This document shows, one piece after another, positions 9,217 through 16,460 of a stretch of 16,498 nt of DNA. Source of the DNA: Beroe ovata (taxonomy: Eukaryota > Ctenophora > Nuda > Beroida > Beroidae). The stretch spans positions 174,548 through 191,045 of the forward strand of contig CAMPET010000111.1 of NCBI GenBank assembly GCA_946803715.1, written 5' to 3'. The notes beneath the pieces were generated by a model. It was not told the DNA's origin. It made no database searches and saw nothing but the letters and a program-made list of their open reading frames with translations. Every line of letters starts with the position of its first letter. Within the stretch, counting starts at the first letter, position 1. A program made the translations under genes and the position numbers.

Positions 9217-9625
9217 TCAGGCCCCCGCTGTCTGTGTCCCCATGTTCTGTTTGCCGATAGGTCGTCTGAACAGGAGTATGTGCCGCTCCGGGGGGTGGAT
9301 CATGTAATGAACCCAATCAGGACTCTGCTGCACCCCGAGATTCCTCCATTCAGACTCTGTCAGTAGATGGGTCGATGGAACCTGGGAGAATATCAATCTA
9401 TAATCGAGTTGAATTCCTACCAGAGACTCCAAATACCATGATCATAGTACCTATGATCACAATCATCCACATGATATTGGTTAAATCACGTGGACTTCTC
9501 TGTTTTTATTGATCGTAGCCCACCTTTTTACTGATCGCTGTTGGTAGCGTCACATGTCTATACTCGTACACACTGTCAAAATACTTTTCACTGTATCGTA
9601 TCAGCTCATTGAGCTCATTCTGCAT
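9217..9625 (-). CDS. CKS1: Cyclin-dependent kinase regulatory subunit (CKS), 2 exons
   Basis: CKS proteins are small adaptors that bind cyclin-dependent kinases and phospho-threonine sites, promoting multisite phosphorylation and, with SKP2, p27 destruction. Exon 1 is 9625-9524 and exon 2 is 9381-9217, with a 142-bp intron (AAG|GTGGGC to CTCCCAG|GTT) in phase 0. The spliced protein is 88 aa; human CKS1/CKS2 are 79. Exon 1 gives YSEKYFD and YEYRHVTLP. Exon 2 gives [24 protein letters not shown] and HILLFRRP. The anion-binding residues are all present (K14, R23, S54, W57, R74, matching human K11, R20, S51, W54, R71). The hinge, HEPEPH in human, reads HPPERH (63-68). The kinase-contacting glutamate is kept but the second hinge proline is arginine. 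The C-terminal tail after RRP (IGKQNMG..., ending in alanine) differs from other CKS tails. Confidence 0.97.
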
Positions 9626-9927
9626 CGTGGCTAGGGTTTCGAGTCAATATGAGCACGTAGCAAATCCCGAACACAGAGAATATGGATTTTAAACTGGATT
9701 AGAGCATATAACACACAAACTAAACTCTATAGTGCAGATCTGTACTAACTAAGTCGAGAATATCAGAAACGCTTTCAAGAATTCTCATTTCTTAGTTACT
9801 TAGATTATAAAGTTAGACTGGAAGCGAGATAGTCACTGCTTATAAATCTAATCAAAACCTATAAAAACACAAGATGATCTTCAAATAATACCCACTAAAA
9901 TTTGAGTTAAATAAAACAGTTCTATTG
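9626..9927. other. 302-bp spacer between YEATS gene and CKS1
   Basis: AT-rich. A 22-codon minus-strand frame starting MRILESV (about 9790) has stops on either side and matches nothing I know. No AATAAA was seen on the minus strand just after the YEATS stop codon, so the 3' end of that message is undefined. TAG lies 5 nt upstream of the CKS1 ATG. Confidence 0.5.
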
Positions 9928-11181
9928 TTATTCAATGAGAAGTGGTGATGTCCTGCTATTTCGGGATTCTTTGAAGCCGTTGTTGGTTATGGGGTGATCA
10001 GTATTCGTAACCTGGACATCAACAATCTGAAATGAATTACCAATGACTACCAATGTTTATTGTAGGTATCTACGGTATCACAGCTGCTTGAAACTTCGAA
10101 ATTGGAATATTCGAAAGCTGTTGCCTTATTGTTGCGTCATTGTCGTCGTATTGTTGCGTTAGCACCATCAGGCAGCGTAAGTTGCCCTGCAATATTATTA
10201 CCGTTTCTTTTCCAGGTGTTTGAAGACCGGAGAAAGATGAGTCGAGGGCAAGTTGGTGAGTGATTTCAACTTCCTTGGCCTGATTCTTGAACCAGAACTT
10301 CACTTTGACAGGAAACTCTCCCCACCCTCTCCTTCTAACTTCAAAAGGGGCCTGCAGAGGAATGAGAATTATGCAGCATGGAGTTTTGGGCTCACTAATA
10401 TGCTTTTGGATATAGATATTAGAGATTCTATCAATACGAAATCTGAGTTTGGTTTCAATAATGAAAGTTCACACATGAATACCTCAGTCAACTCCACAAC
10501 ATCGTTAGGAATGTAGGTTGGGTCAAGTTGGAAAACGACTTTTGACACAAACGTCTGGATGGCGGGTTCACCTTGTGGGCTCCTAACATAAAGCAACCAC
10601 TTGTACATAAATCTGAAATATTAGCTATTCAAGACAGCTGTCCATTGTAGGTATTGGAGTTTTCTTGATCAATATTGGTAGAACGGCAGACCTCAGTTGA
10701 ACTGCCGATTTGAACTAACTCAGTTCAAATCGGCAGTTTACTCACTGTTCGCTCATCTTGTGCCGTTGATCTGCACGAATGTACTGGCTTACATTGCCAA
10801 TGATTATTCGTCTTGTCTTAACTTCTTGCTCTTCGATCCGAGGATGCTTCTTGGGGACAGATATCCGAGTTTCTTCACATTGATCAGTGTACAGACATCC
10901 CAACAAATACGATCTATGAGATTATGATTATTTGAACCATGAGTGATAGGGTGAATTGATGACTATGGAATAAAATCAAGAATGTAATTATTCAATCAAC
11001 ATAAAATATATGCTTCTCTTTTGGAAGCGATTTTTAACCTCAGTTTATCGAGATTTTCTTCTGTTTGATGAAGCCTTTCATTTATGAGTGCCAATTCTTT
11101 CAGTTTGCATTCCCTTTCTTCGTCTAAAACTTTTGATATAACTTCTTTGGCTTTCTCCATTTTATCGGCTTGAGAAGTCAT
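9928..11181 (-). CDS. YEATS2: Short YEATS2-like acyl-lysine reader, 5 exons
   Basis: YEATS domains bind acylated lysines on histone H3. YEATS2 serves the ATAC acetyltransferase complex in the nucleus. Exons: 11181-11039, 10913-10746, 10612-10483, 10351-10202 and 10026-9928. All introns are GT-AG (125, 133, 131 and 175 bp) and every phase fits, giving 229 aa. Residues 1-48 form a charged coiled coil ending LDKLR, like the YEATS2 N terminus. About 84-185 is the YEATS fold: RRIIIGNVSQYI, YKWLLYVRSP, PTYIPNDVVEL, RRGWGEFPVKV, SSFSGLQTPGKET then IVDVQV. YEATS2 is the closest family member by these motifs. Human YEATS2 is about 1,400 aa with a C-terminal histone fold; this gene stops about 40 residues after the domain. 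The pocket histidine is D134 (LDPTY), while Y137 and W157 are kept. A 5-codon uORF overlaps the chosen ATG, and an upstream exon is possible. Confidence 0.9.
10056..10072 (-). terminator. Intronic stop plus AATAAA (alternative 3' end)
   Basis: If the last YEATS intron is not removed, the frame of exon 4 stays open for 43 more codons to TAG at 10072-10070. AATAAA (10061-10056) follows 8 nt later. This would give a 240-aa isoform with a different tail. The spliced form restores the family-typical ETxVDV strand, so I take splicing as the main form and intronic polyadenylation as a possible alternative. Confidence 0.4.
10700..10738. repeat. Perfect 17-bp hairpin in YEATS intron 2
   Basis: The left arm AACTGCCGATTTGAACT (10700-10716), spacer AACTC and right arm AGTTCAAATCGGCAGTT (10722-10738) are perfectly complementary. 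It fills 39 of the intron's 133 bases and ends 6 nt from the 5' splice site at 10745, so in pre-mRNA it folds right beside the donor. Confidence 0.9.
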
Positions 11182-11195
11182 ATCAAGGGTGACAT
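11178..11195 (-). promoter_or_regulatory. Five-codon uORF overlapping YEATS start (ATGA)
   Basis: Upstream of the YEATS gene, an ATG at 11195 opens five codons (MSPLI) and stops at TGA (11180-11178). The stop overlaps the main ATG (11181-11179) as ATGA. Such overlaps can couple translation by reinitiation or restrict it. It matters only if this stretch is in the mature 5' UTR. Confidence 0.4.
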
Positions 11196-11483
11196 AATGG
11201 AGGGTTCCTTTTCAAAAATCAAGCTTGGTTCATTATTGCTTCCTAAAATGCAATTCAGATGTATAATTAGACTCTTTCATATTGACTCTTTCATATTGAC
11301 TGCGAATGGCTATTCTAAATGAAAAGTTAACTGTATATTAGATAACTATTGAATTTAATTGTTACACAAAGTGACATAATATGATGTGACAGTATGAGCT
11401 ATAATGGCAGTTCCATGAGCTACCAATTTGAGAATCCACTTACATAAATCAATTTTACATTGATTTAGTAACATAATTACTTC
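11182..11483. other. 302-bp spacer between DNAJC12-like and YEATS genes
   Basis: No gene seen. It holds a 9-bp-stem hairpin (11445-11467, arms TAAATCAAT and ATTGATTTA) starting 16 nt after the DNAJC12-like stop codon, and a 14-bp tandem repeat GACTCTTTCATATT (about 11270-11297). There is no clear minus-strand AATAAA. Confidence 0.6.
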
Positions 11484-12110
11484 TTAAAGTTTCCCTTCAC
11501 GAAATAGATCAATTGTGGCATCAGAATGCCTTTCCCATTCTACATTTTCCCTTCTTTCGGTTGCTGCTGTTGTAGCTTCAGTACTTGTCAGTCTGTGGGA
11601 AGATAATGACTTTATTTTGTTATGCACAAGTAAGAGTAAGAAATGGAAGTGCGGAAGCAATTCATAATAAGTTTCACCTACTTTTGGGTATTATTATCAG
11701 ATCCCCAATGCATATTGGAAGCACATTTTTCTTTCCAGACATCAAAAGGGATCAAAAGTCCAGAGTCAAGCCACCTATCATAGGTTTTGCGTTGTGTGGG
11801 ACATGACAGAACTCTCTTGGCTTCTTCAATTTCCTGAAATTGATAGAATCAACCAAGCACCACAGATCAGTTATGATCTAAATGATGTTGAACTTGCAAA
11901 CTTTTAAGTTGAGAGGTGACAATGATGTTTTTAACAGTATGACAGGCAATGGTGAACCTGAAATTTAGATTTGTCACCACATGGTGAATCAGGATGAAAC
12001 TGCTTAGCTAGCAATCTGTATTCTGTAGTTATTTGCTCTAGATTGGAACTTCTAGAGCAGTTGAGCACTTTATAGTAGGAATCAGTTTTATCATTACAAT
12101 CAAATGACAT
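11484..12110 (-). CDS. DNAJC12: J-domain co-chaperone, DNAJC12-like, 3 exons
   Basis: J proteins stimulate Hsp70 ATPase. Vertebrate DNAJC12 is a cytosolic co-chaperone for aromatic amino acid hydroxylases. Exons: 12110-11958, 11833-11682 and 11592-11484, with introns of 124 and 89 bp. Junctions TTTCAG|GAA (phase 0) and CAAAA|GTAGGT to CCCACAG|A (phase 2) keep one frame, giving 137 aa (human 198). Seen: helix I SYYKVLNCS, helix II EYRLLAKQ, the catalytic HPD at 39-41, helix III EEAKRVL, then TYDRWLDSG and IPFDVWKEK, which match the DNAJC12 pattern YDHWRRS...MPFQQW. NMHW (91-94) matches DNAJC12 SMHW. The C terminus (VEWERHSDATIDLFREGKL) resembles the conserved FRWSKDAPSELLRKF tail. The linker between is much shorter than in vertebrates. 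TCTTTCTATATCTAG ends 3 nt before the ATG, an acceptor-like context. Confidence 0.92.
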
Positions 12111-12329
12111 TCACTAGATATAGAAAGATTACTCAAACATAATTCCATGAAATAATAAAAGGACTAGAGAGCAATTGAACGGCTTGAGAGCAGTGAATGA
12201 GAATAAATATATCTTTGAAATGGCATAAAGTATACTGTTGCATTTTCAATTTTCAAAGCCAATTGATAAGGCTTTCAGTTAAATGAGATCACAACAAAGT
12301 ACTGAATAGGGAAAAACTCAGAAAAGTAT

Positions 12330-12420
12330 GGGATTGACTGGGGCTTGAACTCAGAACCTCTTGCAGTGGCAGATGTAAATAGAATTACTTCTCAATTAAT
12401 AAGGAATAGACTGAACTTCC
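12330..12420 (-). repeat. tRNA-derived SINE remnant (B-box/T-arm like)
   Basis: On the minus strand, CTGAGTTCAAGCCCCAG (12354-12338) has the shape of a TΨC arm: a 5-bp stem with one mismatch and the 7-nt loop TTCAAGC. It is preceded by GCAAGAGGTT as in tRNAs. No convincing A box or acceptor stem was found, so it is not a working tRNA gene. A decayed tRNA-derived SINE is the likely source. Confidence 0.35.
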
Positions 12421-12701
12421 AGAATATTTCGAATTGTATGCTTTTAGTATACTTTAGTATACTTTAAGATCGAACATTGAAACAAATAAATAGAATGAAG
12501 TGTAAACTACATTATCATTGTTATATAGTATATTCATGCAGGGGTCAACCATTTCATGAAATCGCATAAAAATTTGAAAATTCTTTGCACAATCACTAAA
12601 TGTCCAGTTTATGTCACACGATATCTACACCGTTATTATTGAACATTGATTTTATTCTAATTAGCGGACTCACTAAAAATTTGACGATTTGCCACTGCAT
12701 G

Positions 12702-12752
12702 GCGCGCATGGCGCAACGCAATTTGGAAATTGAGCATTGCGCGGCGCGCGGC
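12702..12752. repeat. GC-rich imperfect palindrome
   Basis: The arms GCGCGC.ATGGCGCAACGC.AATTT and AAATT.GAGCATTGCGC.GGCGCGC surround GG near 12726. Pairing is interrupted but extends about 20 bp. It is a CG-dense island within very AT-rich sequence. Confidence 0.6.
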
Positions 12753-13989
12753 AACGGGTATGAACTATAAAAATTATACAACAAAATATAAATTTTGAAT
12801 TTACTTCATGTGTGCATGGTACAGGTTGCAACTTGCATGCCCTAAACTTTGCTTTGAAAGATTAGCATTATGTCTGCACTCTTAAGAATTTGAAATATAT
12901 CCTTGAACGTGTGTCTGTATAATATTATCACTTCAATATGTTTTGGTACCTCTTTTATCTTATTACATGACAATAGACATAAATATCTTTTATTGATTTA
13001 TCTGGGATAAATTGTCTGGGATAAATGATCTGCAACTTATTTGCAAACTCACGTCTGCAAATAAAAGTTAACAGGTTATTCCATGCACCCTAAACATGTA
13101 TACCTTATCACATGAGAAAGGTTATCGCACACTAAAAGAGAGAACATGAATTATGAACCCGTGATTGAAGCATTGTTTCCAGGTGCAATTTATTATCAAT
13201 GCAACTTTAACTGGTTGTTTTCGCTGTAAATTTCATTTTTCCACTTTCCAGTATTGTTATCAGCATAACTCACTGTATTCAATGTAGCGTTTTCTGTGAA
13301 TGAATATTCCCAAAATATTGAAGGCATATTCAATAATTTGATTTCATTGAGGAGCATATTCTTAACAGTGTTGCACTTAATATTTGATACAGAGAATGTT
13401 GGTCATTGATGATTAGGATGCCTGATTGTACCAATCTTGGAATTTATTGCATATCCTTTCATATTATTACCATTGTTATGTACCTGCTGATTGGCAATTT
13501 CAAATCAAAGGTTTAATTTCAATCATCAACTAGCCATAGCTGATATATATTTTACATATTTTGTAAGCAGTGCCTTAATCTCTCCTTTCCTGTACATACT
13601 GAAATTCTGAAGATCGGATGAGAATATATATTGCTTCATCAAACCAGACTCAATATCAAGACATTGAATTGAAGTATATTCTTACAGCACAATATCAATG
13701 GACAGGCCCTTCTATGTTGTGCTGAGGGAGAACACTTACTCAATCATTTAGACAGGGGTCCCATTTTTCTTATTTCATATTCATGTTTCCAAGAAAATGC
13801 TACTTTAACTATACTTATTATGGATCAAATTTGAGCAGTGTGGGCCACACTGTATGAAGATCTTGAAAAAGAGACTAATGTCCTAACCTGTCAGTAGATT
13901 TGTGGTATAAAATGAGTGGGTCTGAAATATCACACCTATTTTAATTCATTTCATATAATTTCAATAAGATGTATCTCTTATGTGATTAG

Positions 13990-14761
13990 AGTGGAAACAG
14001 GGAGATGAAGACCATGGAACTGGCTGATATTCTGGACAAAGTGAAGCTCACAACATTCTCTGATGACAATGAGGATACACTAAGTACATGTTTATTAAAT
14101 ATTTGCATCACAAAAGCTAGTTACATAAGCTATGCCCCCCACTAAAGGTAACAATATTCCAATGATTCATTTTTCCAGGATGTAACAAGAATGAAAGAAG
14201 CCTCTCCCAATCTACCAAGCAGTAAGTTGAACTATCCTGGTATGTACTCAAGACTACCAATAACATAATATTTGCTAGTAGTCAATAACTTCTCTGAAGT
14301 CAGAGAAGAGGCGTTCTTAGTCACTGGCCCATGCTTTAAAACTGTAACTACACGATCATATCAAACTGGGCTAATGTTTTGAAACTGTAACATCATGATC
14401 ACATCTAGTGGTTTTTCGCATTACGTCATACAATATTTTTTCATAAACATACACAATACACTGTACACCAGACGCTTCACCTCACTCCACTTTTCAGGTC
14501 GTACAAAGCTGAAGGAAGCCACGTCTCATACAATTCTGTGAGTCATGGTCGATTTGATATTCCCAACAAAAGGAAGTCAGTGCTTTAAGCCACCGATAAC
14601 TAACAGTAACATATCCCCATTATCCGCGTATTTAGTACCTATTTACTGTTGAAACCAAATACATGAAGTATCGGTCCACAAGTACTTTCAGTAAGTATCG
14701 GTAATACATAAAATCCAACCCGAATTCCAGTACCCTTGCTTCATTCGATAACAACAGCTGA
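13990..14761 (+). CDS. Tentative small-exon gene, unrecognised product
   Basis: Three or four short segments look like internal and terminal exons of one plus-strand gene that I cannot name. Exon a (13990 to 14040 or 14083) contains METMEL-like MKTMELADILDK. Exon b (14179-14221) has acceptor TTTTTCCAG and donor A|GTAAGT and reads DVTRMKEASPNLPS. Exon c (14498-14537), with acceptor CACTTTTCAG and donor CT|GTGAGT, reads RTKLKEATSHTI. Exon d (14731-14761), after AATTCCAG, reads TLASFDNNS then a stop. Phases fit for b, c and d. Joining a to b in this frame needs the weak donor AAA|GTGAAG at 14041. The better-placed donor at 14084 throws b, c and d into another open frame. Exons b and c share the motif T[RK][ML]KEA[ST], which suggests exon duplication. 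The 5' part is missing or further upstream. Confidence 0.3.
14289..14308. repeat. 9-bp hairpin
   Basis: CTTCTCTGA (14289-14297), spacer AG, TCAGAGAAG (14300-14308). Perfectly complementary arms between the putative exons b and c of the tentative gene. The function is unknown. Confidence 0.75.
14323..14406. repeat. Degenerate 42-bp tandem repeat, 2 copies
   Basis: Copy 1 (14323-14364) and copy 2 (14365-14406) share the pattern ACTGG-C-ATG-TTT-AAACTGTAAC...GATCA-ATC in the same order. Several substitutions show an old duplication. It lies within the putative intron between exons b and c. Confidence 0.75.
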
Positions 14762-15496
14762 TTGTGTACTAGGAATGTTTTGCCTTCTAGTTAACATGAC
14801 AGAAGGGTAATTCTTCCGATAGCATGATTAATTGGAGTTGTCACGGAATAATATGACCTGCTCGTGCGAGTTACAATCTGATGATTGGAGTACAAGTGAG
14901 GATTCATTGGTCCCCTTTTCGGCTTTCTGTATACCATGTCCCTGATTCATACAGTGACCATAGTAACTGTTCTCTGGTGTCAATCTAAGCTTCAGCTCTC
15001 CACTAATCTCATGCTCCAACAGTCAACACGTGTAATGCTTCCCCGCTTCTCAATTTCTCTTTTATCGTTGATTGATACTAGACAACTGCCGACATGTTTC
15101 CCTATCGAGGTGAAATATCCGCATACAATTGAGATATAGAATAATATTTCTGTTATTGTGCCCCTTATCTGGAGATAATGTTATGCTCGACATTTTAATA
15201 AAATCTGCACAAACCCACTGACCATGTCGGAGAAAAGAAATTAGATTTATTAACTTCTCAGCTGAGGAGTGATTTGAGTTTTCGGTAAAAAATCCACAAA
15301 TTCAAGTCACGTGGATTCCGCCGATGCCCTAAACCGTGAGAGCTGTTCAAAAATCAACACCATTTTTCGGGTAGCGTTTGAATAATAGGCATGTATCGCG
15401 CATTGGATTGGCTGCCAAATGATCCTCATTAGTGCATACTGCATAGCAATCCGTGATGTAACATAGGAACCCATTTTGTCTCGACAACCTCCACCC
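14762..15496. other. Non-coding stretch, one weak minus ORF
   Basis: A minus-strand frame at 15019-14828 (63 codons, ELKLRLTPENSYYGHC...) has mixed composition, unlike repeat translation, and could be a terminal exon. No upstream exon, splice site or family match was found, so it is not called as a gene. The rest shows nothing recognisable. Confidence 0.4.
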
Positions 15497-15590
15497 AACA
15501 CACAGACACACACCCATGTACACAGACACACACAGTACACACACACACAGAGTCACACACAGTGACACACACACAGACACACACAAACCA
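15497..15590. repeat. (CA)n compound microsatellite
   Basis: Interrupted CACACA with CAGA, CAGT and CATGTA interruptions. The Cys/Val-rich minus-strand frames across it are repeat translations. Confidence 0.93.
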
Positions 15591-15675
15591 CCCTATCGTC
15601 TATAGGTAACTGTTATCGGGATTCACATACTTTAACCGTTCATATTATACTTCACTTCAGATAAGGGGAGTTCTA

Positions 15676-16023
15676 ATTAGCCGTAATATTACAGAACTGT
15701 TTCAATCGATGAGTATCGTGTCATGTTTTCATTGGGTCATGTTTTCACTGGGTCACTGTGTCACAAACCATTCACTGCTAGTCAGCTGCAGCAACTGTGA
15801 TGCTCTATTATTTACACAAAATCGGAATTGTTGCACCAATGGAGTTTCTCAGAACTATAATAGTGGTGTTTCATTCTCTAAATATCGGCCTATCATTGTG
15901 ACCTATACCCTGTTTCTCATGTCAATGATCTACAATAATTGTAATTGTACGAAAGAAGTTGGAATTGTTAGGTTTATATCTAGGTAACAATGTCTCTCAT
16001 ATTTTGATTACCACGCCGTGTAT
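15676..16023. repeat. Duplicated ~345-bp segment, copy 1
   Basis: It begins ATTAGCCGTAATATTACAG and ends ATTACCACGCCGTGTAT. It matches 16076-16414 along its whole length with scattered substitutions. It carries an extra internal 16-bp unit (TCATGTTTTCAYTGGG twice in tandem near 15721-15752) that copy 2 has once. It runs straight into a (TG)n tract. A 92-codon frame lies inside but is not conserved like coding sequence. Confidence 0.93.
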
Positions 16024-16075
16024 GTGTGTGTGTGTGTGTGTTCTGTCTGTACTGTGTAGATGTGTCTGTATGTGN
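16024..16075. repeat. (TG)n tract and N at duplication junction
   Basis: Nine or so TG units, then interrupted TGTCTGTACTGTGTAGATG, ending with an unresolved base at 16075 exactly where copy 2 begins. This is the pattern expected of an assembly join. Confidence 0.9.
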
Positions 16076-16414
16076 ATTAGCCGTAATATTACAGAACTGT
16101 TTCAATCGGTGAGTATCGTGTCATGTTTTCATTGGGCCGCTGTGTCACAAATCATTCACTGCTAGTCAGCTGCAGCAGCTGTGATGCTCTATTATTTACA
16201 CAAAATCGGAATTGTTGCACCAATGGAGTTTCTCAGAACTATTATAGTGGTGTTTCATTCTCTGGATATCGGCCTATCATTGTGACCTTTACCCTGTTTC
16301 TCATGTCAATGATCTACAATAATTGTTATTGTAGGAAAAGAGTTGCAACTTGCAATTGTTAGGTATATATCTAGGTAACAATGTCTCTCATATTTTGATT
16401 ACCACGCCGTGTAT
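16076..16414. repeat. Duplicated ~345-bp segment, copy 2
   Basis: It starts at the first base after the N and matches copy 1 from its first base to GCCGTGTAT. Most differences are substitutions, plus the missing 16-bp unit and a small insertion near 16343. Beyond it the sequence is unique for about 45 bp (TATAGTTGG...), then (TG)n to the window end. Confidence 0.93.
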
Positions 16415-16458
16415 ATAGTTGGTAAATGGTGTTATTTTGGAACGTTTAAAGCGTCTCA

Positions 16459-16460
<2 letters not shown>

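Larger units (their letters stand above)
12111..13989. other. Long non-coding AT-rich stretch
   Basis: No gene I can support. It contains a tRNA-like remnant (12330-12420) and a GC-rich imperfect palindrome (12702-12752), both listed separately. It also has the small tandem repeat TAGTATACTT (12446-12468), a repeat of TCTGGGATAAAT (about 12999-13026) and a loose inverted repeat of TTTGCA arms (13032-13070). A plus-strand segment near 13840-13890 reads WATLYEDLEKETNVLTC between a weak AG and a weak GT, and could be an exon of the gene that follows. Confidence 0.5.

Noticed and set aside
9382-9432. Upstream extension of CKS exon 2 from an internal Met
   Set aside because: It lacks the YSxKYxD and EYRHV block, which is found intact in exon 1 at 9625-9524 with matching splice sites.
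9790-9860. 22-codon minus-strand frame MRILESV as an extra YEATS exon
   Set aside because: A stop lies two codons upstream, there is no pyrimidine-rich acceptor, and nothing matches the YEATS2 tail.
15709-16362. Similar 92- and 79-codon ORFs in the duplicated segments
   Set aside because: Most differences between copies change amino acids, the frame shifts early in copy 2, and similarity extends equally outside the ORF, so the match is at DNA level.
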